Source: Candidatus Heimdallarchaeota archaeon (GTDB taxonomy: Archaea > Asgardarchaeota > Heimdallarchaeia > Heimdallarchaeales > Kariarchaeaceae). Taken from it: a stretch of DNA of 30,601 bases. The stretch lies in NCBI GenBank assembly GCA_015522385.1, contig WAMJ01000004.1:1-30601 (forward strand), in the 5' to 3' direction. Positions 15,452 through 23,570 of the stretch are shown here, piece after piece. Below the pieces are notes generated by a model. That model ran no database searches. It was not told where the DNA came from and saw nothing but the letters and a program-made list of their open reading frames with translations. A program made the position numbers and the translations under genes. Position 1 is the stretch's first letter. Every line of letters starts with the position of its first letter.

Positions 15452-15978
15452 GTGATTGTCAAAGCTATTTTGATATTCCCTCCAGCTCTTGAGAATGTAA
15501 ATTCTGTAGATAATTGCTGGCTAGTACCTGAGTTGAATGAATTAATATTATGGACAGCGGCAGATATCTGACTTGCTGTTTCAAACCACCCCCAAGTCAT
15601 CCTCAATCTTATTCTGAGTAATGCATCTCCCGATGGTTCTTTTATCATAGAATCCGTAATTGTTTTATAGATATATCTGTTTCCTAATCGATCCAATAAA
15701 GCATCATCGAGAAATCTTGTCCATCCCAATGAATAATCTGCATATCCTGAATCAGAGCTCCATCGGTCTCCTACAGTACCAAATACCCTATATACTCCAA
15801 CCTCAATGAAAACATCAAAGTCTCTACTTCTGGGGAATTTGTCTGTTACAGTAATGTAATCTACTCGGATAGTTGCCTTCCGAAGATTGTGTGAAATAGT
15901 TCCTGATGGAGTCAGAAAGAATGTAGAAATCACCAACATCATAATGATGAAGGATTTTATCTTTACCATTTTCATCAT
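15442..15978 (-). CDS. Small secreted protein of the ABC cluster
   Basis: A 178-aa protein with a clear signal peptide: basic start MMKMVKIK, hydrophobic core up to about residue 25, and likely cleavage near 28-30 (TPSGTISHN). The mature part of about 150 residues is predicted by eye to be beta-rich with no cysteines, and ends in ITYI without a membrane anchor. I do not recognise a family. Two closely placed ATGs (15978 and 15975) are possible starts. It lies first in the cluster, 26 nt before the permease, so it may be a substrate, a periplasmic-side adaptor or a binding partner of the permease's external domains. Its bases look AT-rich, like the rest of the cluster. Confidence 0.8.
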   Translation of the reverse strand: MMKMVKIKSFIIMMLVISTFFLTPSGTISHNLRKATIRVDYITVTDKFPRSRDFDVFIEVGVYRVFGTVGDRWSSDSGYADYSLGWTRFLDDALLDRLGNRYIYKTITDSMIKEPSGDALLRIRLRMTWGWFETASQISAAVHNINSFNSGTSQQLSTEFTFSRAGGNIKIALTITYI

Positions 15979-16259
15979 AGTTAAATTACATTCTCAATTT
16001 TTTTTTAATTTTTCTCAAAAGTGATAGAAAATCTAAATATTTAATTGATAGCTTTATCATCCTTTCTTTAGTGAATAGGAATGTGACTCTTCCTATTGGG
16101 TTGAATTATTATTTTGTATAATCCAGTACCAAATTTCTTTGAGATATTCAGTCGTTGAGAACAAACACACTTGTCCTGTCTTCCAAACTCCCCCTATGAT
16201 TTGCCCAAAGTTCATCTACAGGGCGGAAGCCTTCTTTACACTGAAATCAAGGAAGATCC
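15979..16259. other. Divergent intergenic region, ABC cluster / kinase gene
   Basis: 281 nt without a gene that I accept. It contains the A/T-rich promoter for the minus-strand cluster and a TTTGTATAATCC element near 16112-16124. That element could drive the plus-strand kinase gene with a leader of about 110 nt; no convincing TATA lies at leaderless distance from 16260. Confidence 0.4.
16001..16010 (-). promoter_or_regulatory. TATA-like element before the secreted-protein gene
   Basis: A/T-only AATTAAAAAA on the minus strand is centred 28 nt before ATG 15978. The region is a long A-tract, so the exact box is uncertain. Confidence 0.35.
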
Positions 16260-16823
16260 ATGAGGTTCTTCATCATCTTCGGACCCCCAGCGGTTGGCAA
16301 GATGACAGTAGCCAAGGAACTGTCCTCGATCATGGGTTACCCCTACTTCCACAATCACATGAGCATTGAGCTCGGGCTCAAGTACTTCGAGTGGGGTTCC
16401 CCCAGCTTCAGGAGAGTAGACGATACCATCCGCTTTACCATCTTCGAGGAGATGGCGAAGAGCGGTCACAACGGCTTCATTTTCACATTCGCTTGGGCAG
16501 TTGATCTGGAGAGTGACCTGCAATACCTCAGGAAGGTGACGGATATATTCCAGAATTCAGAGATTTACCATATAGAGCTTGAGTGCTCTCTGGAGGAGAG
16601 ACTGAGAAGGAACAAGCTCCCGGACAGGCTGGAGGAGAAACCGTCGAAGAGGGATACTGCAGTTTCGGAGAGGAGGCTTTTGGAGTCCGATCATAAGTAC
16701 AGATTCAACACACTAAAGGGGGAGTTCGATCTGAGTAATCACCTGCGGATCGATACCACTGACATGACTCCTTCTCAGGTTGCTGAGCAGATTGTCAAGC
16801 ACTTTCAACTCAAAGATAGATAG
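16260..16823 (+). CDS. P-loop kinase-like protein (AAA_18 / shikimate-kinase-like fold)
   Basis: A 187-aa protein. The N-terminal P-loop is FGPPAVGKMTVA (G8-K14); it has Met at the usual Ser/Thr position followed by Thr, a known feature of this small kinase-like group (compare GKLTV in relatives). YPYFHNHMSIE follows the P-loop as a probable substrate-binding strand, and a lid-like arginine-rich segment (LEERLRRNKLPDRLEEKPSKR) lies near 110-130. The family is cytoplasmic, likely a nucleoside or small-molecule phosphotransferase, and the substrate is unknown. The start ATG 16260 is preceded by AAGGAAG, a possible Shine-Dalgarno. It converges on the metallophosphoesterase gene with only 9 nt between stops. 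Confidence 0.85.
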   Translation: MRFFIIFGPPAVGKMTVAKELSSIMGYPYFHNHMSIELGLKYFEWGSPSFRRVDDTIRFTIFEEMAKSGHNGFIFTFAWAVDLESDLQYLRKVTDIFQNSEIYHIELECSLEERLRRNKLPDRLEEKPSKRDTAVSERRLLESDHKYRFNTLKGEFDLSNHLRIDTTDMTPSQVAEQIVKHFQLKDR

Positions 16824-16832
16824 TGTTCCACT

Positions 16833-17750
16833 TCATAACTTCATCGAGAGGGAGGGAGGTTTAAACACCCCGTTGTACCTCCCGTAAAGGGGTCGTACCC
16901 TGTTGGTGACTCCCACTCTCAGATGGGGATACTCCCCTGCAGGATACTGGGTATAGACCTCACCAGTTTTCACCTCACTACCCAATATTCGGAGGTAGAG
17001 CCTTGCACTCTTGTCCCTTGGTTCAAACTCCTCTTCGTCCTCAAGCTCGTGAACCTCCATTGGAAAAGTGGGTAGTTCCCTGAACTCTCCCTCTACATTA
17101 CCGTCTTCTACGTCAAGTACAAGGTATCCCTTGGGCTCGATGACCTCTGCAAAGTTTGTTCTGACAGAGGAACCGCAATGTACAGATCGCTCTGAAGTGA
17201 CCTGTGCACGGTGGACGTGCCCAGATATCAGGAGCCCCCTCTTCGGAGGCTTAAGTGTCTTGCTACCCCTGAAGTGCATTCTCTGTGGACCAACCCATGA
17301 ATTCTCAAGCAACTGATGGGCGATGAAGAGATCGGATCTACCCTCGTCAAGTACACGCTGAATACTTGATACCTCCCTCTGGTACGGAAATGCCGTAATG
17401 CGGAGCTCGTCGAGGTCAAGCCTTGTCACTGTGTTGATGATGTGCAGATTGTCGTAGTACATCTCCAGAAGATTGTGCGACAGTGAACGATCGTGGTTTC
17501 CTGCAATCACAACAAGCTCGATCCCCCTGTCGAGCACTCTTGTGATCTCCGTGTAGAAGAATTCTTGGAGGTCAGAACTGGGTCTGGATCTGTCAAAGAC
17601 GTCTCCAGCGTGGACTATGAGATCCGCGTCAACCTGCCTCAGAACCCGACGGAGCTGGTCTCGAACGAAGTCGCCGAACTCACTTCTTGCTTCTGCAGTC
17701 CTCCCTGATCTCGCACCAAGATGAGTGTCAGAGAACACAACGATCCTCAT
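16833..17750 (-). CDS. SbcD/Mre11-like metallophosphoesterase
   Basis: A 305-aa calcineurin-type phosphoesterase with a complete di-metal site: D8-x-H10 (FSDTHLG), D50 (HAGDVFD), N85-H86 (AGNHD), H145 (FIAHQ) and H178-x-H180 (GHVHR). The arrangement resembles the nuclease core of SbcD and Mre11. The protein is shorter than typical Mre11, and no SbcC/Rad50 ATPase is nearby, so it may be a stand-alone nuclease or phosphatase. Start ATG 17750 overlaps the stop of the upstream methyltransferase gene as ATGA, with GGGAGG just upstream, so the pair is one operon. The C-terminal 80 residues are beta-rich and may bind substrate. Confidence 0.9.
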   Translation of the reverse strand: MRIVVFSDTHLGARSGRTAEARSEFGDFVRDQLRRVLRQVDADLIVHAGDVFDRSRPSSDLQEFFYTEITRVLDRGIELVVIAGNHDRSLSHNLLEMYYDNLHIINTVTRLDLDELRITAFPYQREVSSIQRVLDEGRSDLFIAHQLLENSWVGPQRMHFRGSKTLKPPKRGLLISGHVHRAQVTSERSVHCGSSVRTNFAEVIEPKGYLVLDVEDGNVEGEFRELPTFPMEVHELEDEEEFEPRDKSARLYLRILGSEVKTGEVYTQYPAGEYPHLRVGVTNRVRPLYGRYNGVFKPPSLSMKL

Positions 17751-18478
17751 TCTATCCTCCCAATGAGTAGCTCAGTAGTGTACTCGAAATTCAATGATCC
17801 GTCACTCTGCCACTTATCGAACAACCTCTTCAGTTCTTTCTCTGGGAAGTCCATATGCTCACGGGGTAATGCGTATGAAGACGAGAGATATCGTCCGATC
17901 AACCCCTGAAGGCTTAACTTCTGTACATTAGGAAATTTGTATCTCTTCCAATCTGCAAAGCTCTCCAAGACTGCTTCCACCTCTGGCCTGGTGTGCACGA
18001 CCTGTCTGTAGTCTATATTGAACTCATCTAGAAGCTCGTCGTACTCCCTCATGAAACCCTCGGAGGTCTTTCTAGTGTTCCAAACGAGTGCAACATATCC
18101 CCCTTCCTTTAGTACTCTGTGGAATTCTGCACGTGTGGGGCTGGGGTCGAACCAGTGAAATGCTTGGGCAGCAGTGATAAGGTCTACACTGTGGCTCTCT
18201 AACCCCGTGTTCTCTGCAGTGCCTGATCTTATCACCAGACGGTCGACCGGTTGAATACACTTCCTCATCGCTTTGTTGGGCTCGATAGCAATGACAATGG
18301 CTGGACTCCCCAAGAGCAACCTAGTGAAGATACCTGTCCCCGCTCCTATGTCTGCTATGACACTATCACTGTTGATCCCACACTCAGAAATTATTCTTTC
18401 GAGAACCCCTTGTGGATAGCTTGGTCTGTACTTGTCGTAGCTATTCACCCTTGAGCGAAATCTCTCTGTGCTGTCCAC
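17747..18478 (-). CDS. Class I SAM methyltransferase (type 11 family)
   Basis: A 243-aa protein. The start RFRSRVNSYDKYRPSYP is the well-known N-terminus of a family of small methyltransferases. Motif I is IADIGAGTGIFT (about 41-52), the acidic strand-2 end is in AIEPN, and the post-II/motif IV region is ITAAQAFHWFDP (about 100-112). Relatives are mostly of unknown substrate. The start must be GTG 18478, because the codon two before it is a TGA stop. A TATA-like GTGATATG is centred 27 nt upstream; a strong AAGGAGG also lies about 14 nt before the start. It is first gene of the operon with the metallophosphoesterase. Confidence 0.9.
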   Translation of the reverse strand: MDSTERFRSRVNSYDKYRPSYPQGVLERIISECGINSDSVIADIGAGTGIFTRLLLGSPAIVIAIEPNKAMRKCIQPVDRLVIRSGTAENTGLESHSVDLITAAQAFHWFDPSPTRAEFHRVLKEGGYVALVWNTRKTSEGFMREYDELLDEFNIDYRQVVHTRPEVEAVLESFADWKRYKFPNVQKLSLQGLIGRYLSSSYALPREHMDFPEKELKRLFDKWQSDGSLNFEYTTELLIGRIE

Positions 18479-18500
18479 AGTTCAGATTTGCCTCCTTGCA

Positions 18501-18510
18501 CATATCACTT
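18501..18510 (-). promoter_or_regulatory. TATA-like element of the methyltransferase/phosphoesterase operon
   Basis: The minus strand reads AAGTGATATG, centred 27 nt before the GTG at 18478. It is weaker than other boxes in the window but has the same spacing. Confidence 0.4.
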
Positions 18511-18664
18511 TTGGTCAGGTTGTGTGAGACAGATACTTTACAGGTGTACTACTCCAACTAGGTCAAACGTGGGAATCATCCAAAGGACTGGAAAGACATC
18601 ATCAATGCAAATGTCCAGATATCTCTCCGCAGTCTATCTTTGTTCCAACTGAAACTTGAAGGGA

Positions 18665-18672
18665 TTTATTAA
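18665..18672 (+). promoter_or_regulatory. TATA box of the CorA-like gene
   Basis: TTTATTAA is centred 26 nt before ATG 18694 but only about 11 nt before the upstream ATG 18679, so it decides the start in favour of 18694. Confidence 0.55.
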
Positions 18673-18693
18673 GAGATAATGTACCTCTTCAAT

Positions 18694-19671
18694 ATGATCA
18701 GGATCACGGACTTGGTGACGAATGAGGTCACCGAGGTGAACGACATCGTTGATTACTCACAGGATGTCATCCACCCTATCCACGTCACAGCAGTCCAGCC
18801 TACGAAGAATGATATTGTCATCATCCACCTGATAACGGGGATTCCAATTGATGACCTCAATGACGCACTAGACATTGATGAGCAACCAAGGGTTGAGGAC
18901 GAACTTGATGAGGATCCCTCATTTATCAAGTTGGTTCTCAGGATCCCCGCTGTGGGGGAGTCCGAAATTCTGGAAATACAGAAGGAAACAACATACCCAA
19001 TGATAGTCTACCTTATGGAGCAGAAGATCCTCACAATCCAGCCCGAATTTGCCCCCACAGGTATACGGAGGAAGAAGAGGAAGGGGAAGAGTGCGGCCTT
19101 TGACGAGGCGACACAGGCTACTCTTAGAATACTTGAGAATGTGGTGAATTCGTACGAGGCTGCAGTTGATGTCATTGATCGAACTCTCGATATTGTTGAG
19201 GCGAACATCTTCCAGACAAGCTTCCGCTACCAGAGTTCAATGAAGAAAGTCTTCCAGCTTGCGAGATCGGGCACTTACCTCGATGCTGCTCTGAATGGAA
19301 ACCTCAATGCACTCCGTAGAATGGCAAGACTGTCTATCTACCGTGACCAGCCCGAGGTTCAGGAGAAGTTCGAGGACCTGATCATCGACCTCACCCAGCA
19401 ACAGGAACTTCTTGTTATCTACAAGAAGCTCATCGAGAATAGTATCGACGGATTCGCTTCCATCGTCAGTAACAATCAGAACAACCTCTTAAAGCTTCTT
19501 GCGTCAATCAGTTTGATACTAACTATTCCAACCACGCTATCATCGCTCTATGGAATGAATGTTCTGCTCCCTTTTCAGGATAACCCTCTGGCATTTTGGA
19601 TAATTATCGGGATATCTGTACTTATGATTGTACCTACTCTGATCCTTCTTCGCCGACTGACGCTACTGTAA
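18694..19671 (+). CDS. CorA-family divalent cation transporter
   Basis: A 325-aa protein of CorA type, normally a pentameric inner-membrane Mg2+ (or Co2+/Ni2+) channel. Residues 1-about 260 form the cytoplasmic alpha/beta and long-helix domain. Two C-terminal membrane helices follow, with the signature Y-G-M-N (G287-N289) at the end of the first. The external loop after GMN reads VLLPFQDNP, unlike the common MPE loop, so ion preference may differ. The basic tail RRLTLL stays inside. I choose ATG 18694 rather than the in-frame ATG at 18679 because of the TATA spacing. The last 38 nt overlap the 3' end of the convergent beta-helix receptor gene. Confidence 0.9.
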   Translation: MIRITDLVTNEVTEVNDIVDYSQDVIHPIHVTAVQPTKNDIVIIHLITGIPIDDLNDALDIDEQPRVEDELDEDPSFIKLVLRIPAVGESEILEIQKETTYPMIVYLMEQKILTIQPEFAPTGIRRKKRKGKSAAFDEATQATLRILENVVNSYEAAVDVIDRTLDIVEANIFQTSFRYQSSMKKVFQLARSGTYLDAALNGNLNALRRMARLSIYRDQPEVQEKFEDLIIDLTQQQELLVIYKKLIENSIDGFASIVSNNQNNLLKLLASISLILTIPTTLSSLYGMNVLLPFQDNPLAFWIIIGISVLMIVPTLILLRRLTLL

Positions 19672-22090
19672 CGATTTTCTCACTTCTGAACTCTCCAAAC
19701 CTCTGCTTGGCAAGAGTAGTGAAATGATCAATAAACTTATCGTCGAGCATTATACCGTCGATATCTGTGTTGTCAAGAAGAGCACCCACATCTCTGCTGA
19801 ACTCATTCATGCGGGTTCTGATCAGCGGGTTAGACTCGATCACGATGAGCACAATTTGGTAGTCTCCGTGCTTCCTCTGGAGGATTGAATAAGACTGGTG
19901 GTTGATCTCCTCAAGACCCTTTTTCTTTGAGACATTCGAACCGTCGACGACATCATTCGAGAAGCTATTAATTGCGGACAGGAACCCAGAGAGTAAAACT
20001 GAATCAGTCTGTGTGGTGACAAAGCTAAATTCAGCGAGCGGTATTCCTGCATTTGATGAGACGAAGACCACCTGGGGGTTGGTCACACGGAGATACTTCT
20101 GCCTCTCCCGGTAACGTAAAATTACTTTGGAGACAACACCGAGAACAGCAAGGAGGAGAAGGGAGAGAAGAATGGAGGTTACCTGTTGGTTCTGATCTGA
20201 GACAGGGGGGGAGTAGGGCAGAACTCCATTCTCACCTAGAACCGCGGTGATGTTTGCATACTTGAAGTCATTAACTCCCTTACCCCTATCGAGAGCACCT
20301 TGATCCCATACGTTATAGTTCACATCGATTGGGTCGTCCCTCTGCTCAATCATCACTCCGAATGCCTGATTGTTTGTGATGACATTGTAGTTGATCACGG
20401 CAGTTGTGTTTGATCCTACGAACACACCGCTCATCTGGTTACTACTTATGGTGTTGTTCAAGATTGTTCCTCCTGCAGAATTTGTCAGGAGGATTCCATT
20501 CTTCTTGTTGTAGCTTACTACAGAGGAAGAGACTGAAAAGGTTGTAGTATCAAGCAGTACGCCATCTCCCGTGTTTCCACTGGCGTTTACCGACTTCATT
20601 ACAAAGCTGTCAACATTTGTAACTCTAATACCATCCGATCCCTCTGCGAAACCAGAATTCTCCTTGACGCTGGAGTTCCTAATCTCGAACAGAGTGGCTG
20701 CGGTGACCGTTGCCCCGTATAACCTATTGGAGTTGATATCCGTTCTATTGATATAGACCTTGGAGACATTAACAGTTCTCAGACCTGCGAATTCGTTCTG
20801 TTTTATAGAGACGTCTTGGATAGTTAGGTTGGAACCTATAGTGTGCAAGACTCCCTCATTTCCGTTCCCTTCGATGATGGTTGAGCGGAGGATCACGCGG
20901 TTTGTGTTGAAAGCCCGTACTCCTGCAAATCTGTTAGAGGAGATGTTCACCAGATTGGTGATAAGTGCATCTCCATTTGACGAATATATTCCCTCCTCTG
21001 AATTTCTGTAGATATCGACATTGGACAGTACAGTGGATCCGTAGTCAACGACTTCTACACCTCGGAGCTTATTGGAAAATATATCCACATTAGATATTAT
21101 CATATTCATGACAGTGTCGACCTCAATGCCGTTTTCTACCGATCCCGCTATGACACTGTCTGTCAGAGTAACATTGGCAGGACTGGTCTTGATATTGATC
21201 CCGTCATCTCCTGCATTCGTTATGGTGATGTTGGAGAAGACAAAGGTACCAGTCGTTCCGTCTATCTGAATAGCGTCATCGCTGACGTCGTAAATCGAGA
21301 TATTATTGAAGTATAGGTCACTTGTACCTTTGGTGTTTAGATCTGGACCTACGCGTATGCCCTCCTGTGCAACCTTTGTCATTGTGACATCTGATATACT
21401 CACGTTCGAGTCCTCAGGATCCTCGATCATGATACCTTCTTGGGATAGAATATTTTTCACAAATACATTGGAGATCTGTGTATTCGATCCGGGATTAATG
21501 AGCTGAATAGCCTGACCACCGTCCAAGTTGTCAGCATAGAAGTCGGTAATGACCGCATCCGAGTCGGAGATATGGAGACCATCCTTACCGTTATCAAGTA
21601 CTGTAACTCCAGTGATGATCGCGGGGGAGACAAAGTCATCAAGATCTATTGCGTCCTTGGAATTACCTGTGAAGACTGTATCTTCTATCAAGAGATCTAT
21701 AGCGCCGTCTAGGGCAATCACGTCGTCTGCGAAGTTCGAAAAGGTGGATTCGGTGATGGTGACTTTGGCCTGTACTCCATTAACTAAGGTAGATACGGCC
21801 GTGGTTCCAACACTAATGCTTGAATTCTGGATCTTAAGGATCCCTCCTTCATCAATGAAGATCAGTGAGGTCAGGGAAACTGATCCAGTGACAGTCGCGT
21901 CGATGATGGTCAGGTTGCCGCCTGCAGAAACAACGTATGTCTCAGCTATGGAAATGGGACCAGTAATGACCTCTGTTCCATTCACCTCGACCATAGGAAT
22001 GACTGTCGGATTGTTTGTTACCTCGTTTGCAAAGCCATTCATTGGAATGACTGAAATTAAGATCAAGACGAATATAATGGAAGTCTTCAC
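19634..22090 (-). CDS. Secreted beta-helix receptor with membrane span and cytoplasmic longin-like domain
   Basis: An 818-aa type I membrane protein. Residues 1-21 are a signal peptide ending in GFA. Residues about 40-610 are repeated parallel beta-helix (PbH1/NosD-like) rungs with many N-x-S/T sequons, closed by a VNYNVWDQG segment. A hydrophobic helix (about 637-660, ILLSLLLLAVLGVV) is followed by a basic stop-transfer RYRERQK. The C-terminal 150 residues (VVFVSSNAGIPLAEFSF, LLSGFLSAINSF) resemble longin/roadblock-type domains common in Asgard archaea. In eukaryotes such folds bind small GTPases or adaptors. Start GTG 22090 has a TATA box 28 nt upstream. An outside-to-inside signalling role is inference. 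Confidence 0.85.
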   Translation of the reverse strand: MKTSIIFVLILISVIPMNGFANEVTNNPTVIPMVEVNGTEVITGPISIAETYVVSAGGNLTIIDATVTGSVSLTSLIFIDEGGILKIQNSSISVGTTAVSTLVNGVQAKVTITESTFSNFADDVIALDGAIDLLIEDTVFTGNSKDAIDLDDFVSPAIITGVTVLDNGKDGLHISDSDAVITDFYADNLDGGQAIQLINPGSNTQISNVFVKNILSQEGIMIEDPEDSNVSISDVTMTKVAQEGIRVGPDLNTKGTSDLYFNNISIYDVSDDAIQIDGTTGTFVFSNITITNAGDDGINIKTSPANVTLTDSVIAGSVENGIEVDTVMNMIISNVDIFSNKLRGVEVVDYGSTVLSNVDIYRNSEEGIYSSNGDALITNLVNISSNRFAGVRAFNTNRVILRSTIIEGNGNEGVLHTIGSNLTIQDVSIKQNEFAGLRTVNVSKVYINRTDINSNRLYGATVTAATLFEIRNSSVKENSGFAEGSDGIRVTNVDSFVMKSVNASGNTGDGVLLDTTTFSVSSSVVSYNKKNGILLTNSAGGTILNNTISSNQMSGVFVGSNTTAVINYNVITNNQAFGVMIEQRDDPIDVNYNVWDQGALDRGKGVNDFKYANITAVLGENGVLPYSPPVSDQNQQVTSILLSLLLLAVLGVVSKVILRYRERQKYLRVTNPQVVFVSSNAGIPLAEFSFVTTQTDSVLLSGFLSAINSFSNDVVDGSNVSKKKGLEEINHQSYSILQRKHGDYQIVLIVIESNPLIRTRMNEFSRDVGALLDNTDIDGIMLDDKFIDHFTTLAKQRFGEFRSEKIVTVASVGEEGSE

Positions 22091-22112
22091 TTACCAGATT
22101 ATGCACTAATTC

Positions 22113-22121
22113 TAGATAAAC
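22113..22121 (-). promoter_or_regulatory. TATA box of the beta-helix receptor gene
   Basis: The minus strand reads GTTTATCTA, centred 27 nt before GTG 22090 and consistent with a leaderless GTG start. Confidence 0.5.
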
Positions 22122-22193
22122 CTATTTTTGCATTCATAGCGATTCATTCTATTCTGTACTTAGAAGCCCCCAAAATCTAAAATGCTATCCTTT

Positions 22194-23513
22194 CTATCTT
22201 CTTTTCCTAAGAATTACTACGAATATCAGGGTTATAGGGACAATTGCTACACCGAAGTTTGCATTGTCCACAGAGGTGGATACGGGTGTTGTGGTAGTGG
22301 ATGTTGTGCCTGTAGAAGTGGGGGAGGTTGCGAGGAGTAGAGCAACATCGAGGACCTTCCCACTTTCATCTAGAATATAGTCAAGAGATATGTCGCCAAG
22401 AAGCATTGTATTCAAGATATAATCAATATCTGTTGTACCCCAATAGTTATAATCTGCATTGATCTCATTACCTTCTCCAAGATTTGTGATATTGATCGCT
22501 AGAACACCCTGTGGAGGGATGATATTAGAATAGTGGATCTCAGTGCCATTAACTGCAACAAAGGACATGATGTCATCAAAATCTGAATTCTCGATATCCA
22601 CATTGTATGTATCTTCTATGACCATGGTACCGAGAACATTATTGCTTACTATAGCGGAATCCATCCTTATCTCATCGACTGCATTGGAATCCACACCTAA
22701 TTCCTCATTGTCTTCGAACGTTGAGTTAAAGATTGTGACTGTGTTGGCAACATCAACGAGCTTGAGTCCAGCACCATTGGAGGCTTTGAGACCGGTACTG
22801 GCAATGTATACCGGGAGGACAGATCGTCGAACTCTCAAGGCATGTGAGCTCGTATTTGTTATCAGGACATTGTCCAACACGACACTGACGTTATCATCCG
22901 CCTGAATACCCTCGTCGCCAATGGAGGAAATCTTCGTATCGTTCATTGTCAGGTAGGTAGACAGCTCTGCTTTCACCCCGTCTCCTGCGAGGTCACTAAT
23001 TTCCAGTCCAACAGCTTTGACCTCGGAGTATGACACCTGTATTCCGTCACCAGAGCTGTTTACAATTTTCGATTGTTCGATCATCAGCTTGTACCCGTAA
23101 CTCTCGTTCAAGCCATCCAGTCTGATAACGTCATTCCCGAATCCTGAGAACTCAGTTCCTCTGATCTGGACAATCCCGTAGTCCGATCCCCTGACCCCAC
23201 GACTTGTGCCATTATACACGATTGAGTCCACAATTGTGAGGTTACCACCCATCTCTACTTTGATGTTTGAGGCAGTTCCATTGAAATTGACATCGGAATT
23301 CATGATCACGAGATTTCCACCAGAAGTAACCACTACTGATGAATTGAGGACGAGGGATTCTGAGTCAAAAACAACAGTTCCGTTGACCAGAGGTGGAAGT
23401 ACTATCTCACCCGTGGCTACCTGCCTATCTGAATCTTTTGCATTTATCCCAGTTGACCCAATAGCGAAAGTCAATAAAAGAATAATTGAAATGTTTCGTA
23501 ATGTGTTACGCAT
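22194..23513 (-). CDS. Surface-anchored beta-helix protein
   Basis: A 439-aa protein paralogous to the neighbouring receptor. A signal peptide spans about 1-25 (ILLLTFAIGSTGINA). Residues about 40-370 are beta-helix rungs, including the doubled GGNL[VT]I motif and a closing DYNYWGT. A Ser/Thr-rich stalk follows (about 395-413, a run of Thr/Ser/Pro likely O-glycosylated), then one hydrophobic helix and a basic RKRR end. It keeps the ectodomain type of its neighbour but lacks the cytoplasmic domain. The tripartite end (stalk, helix, basic tail) looks like an archaeal CTERM-style anchor, but I see no PGF-type sorting motif. It may bind surface glycans or act as a co-receptor. ATG 23513 has a TATA element 28 nt upstream, separate from the next gene. 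Confidence 0.85.
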   Translation of the reverse strand: MRNTLRNISIILLLTFAIGSTGINAKDSDRQVATGEIVLPPLVNGTVVFDSESLVLNSSVVVTSGGNLVIMNSDVNFNGTASNIKVEMGGNLTIVDSIVYNGTSRGVRGSDYGIVQIRGTEFSGFGNDVIRLDGLNESYGYKLMIEQSKIVNSSGDGIQVSYSEVKAVGLEISDLAGDGVKAELSTYLTMNDTKISSIGDEGIQADDNVSVVLDNVLITNTSSHALRVRRSVLPVYIASTGLKASNGAGLKLVDVANTVTIFNSTFEDNEELGVDSNAVDEIRMDSAIVSNNVLGTMVIEDTYNVDIENSDFDDIMSFVAVNGTEIHYSNIIPPQGVLAINITNLGEGNEINADYNYWGTTDIDYILNTMLLGDISLDYILDESGKVLDVALLLATSPTSTGTTSTTTTPVSTSVDNANFGVAIVPITLIFVVILRKRR

Positions 23514-23536
23514 TATATTACATTGAGGTCTATTGT

Positions 23537-23546
23537 GCTTAAATGT
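23537..23546 (-). promoter_or_regulatory. TATA box of the anchored beta-helix gene
   Basis: The minus strand reads ACATTTAAGC, centred 28 nt before ATG 23513. Confidence 0.5.
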
Positions 23547-23570
23547 TCCTATTCATTGACAAAATGCATC

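Noticed and set aside
16139..16369. Plus-strand frame of 76 codons starting with TTG upstream of the kinase gene
   Set aside because: It overlaps the kinase gene in another frame, has a poor start and no recognisable protein character, and looks like chance.
21549..22109. 186-codon plus-strand frame opposite the beta-helix receptor
   Set aside because: It is a Thr/Val/Ser-rich mirror of beta-helix repeats; the opposite strand has the signal peptide and rungs.
19634..23513. Beta-helix repeats considered as a DNA repeat or CRISPR-like array
   Set aside because: The similarity is at protein level and irregular; no constant DNA repeat unit or spacer pattern exists.
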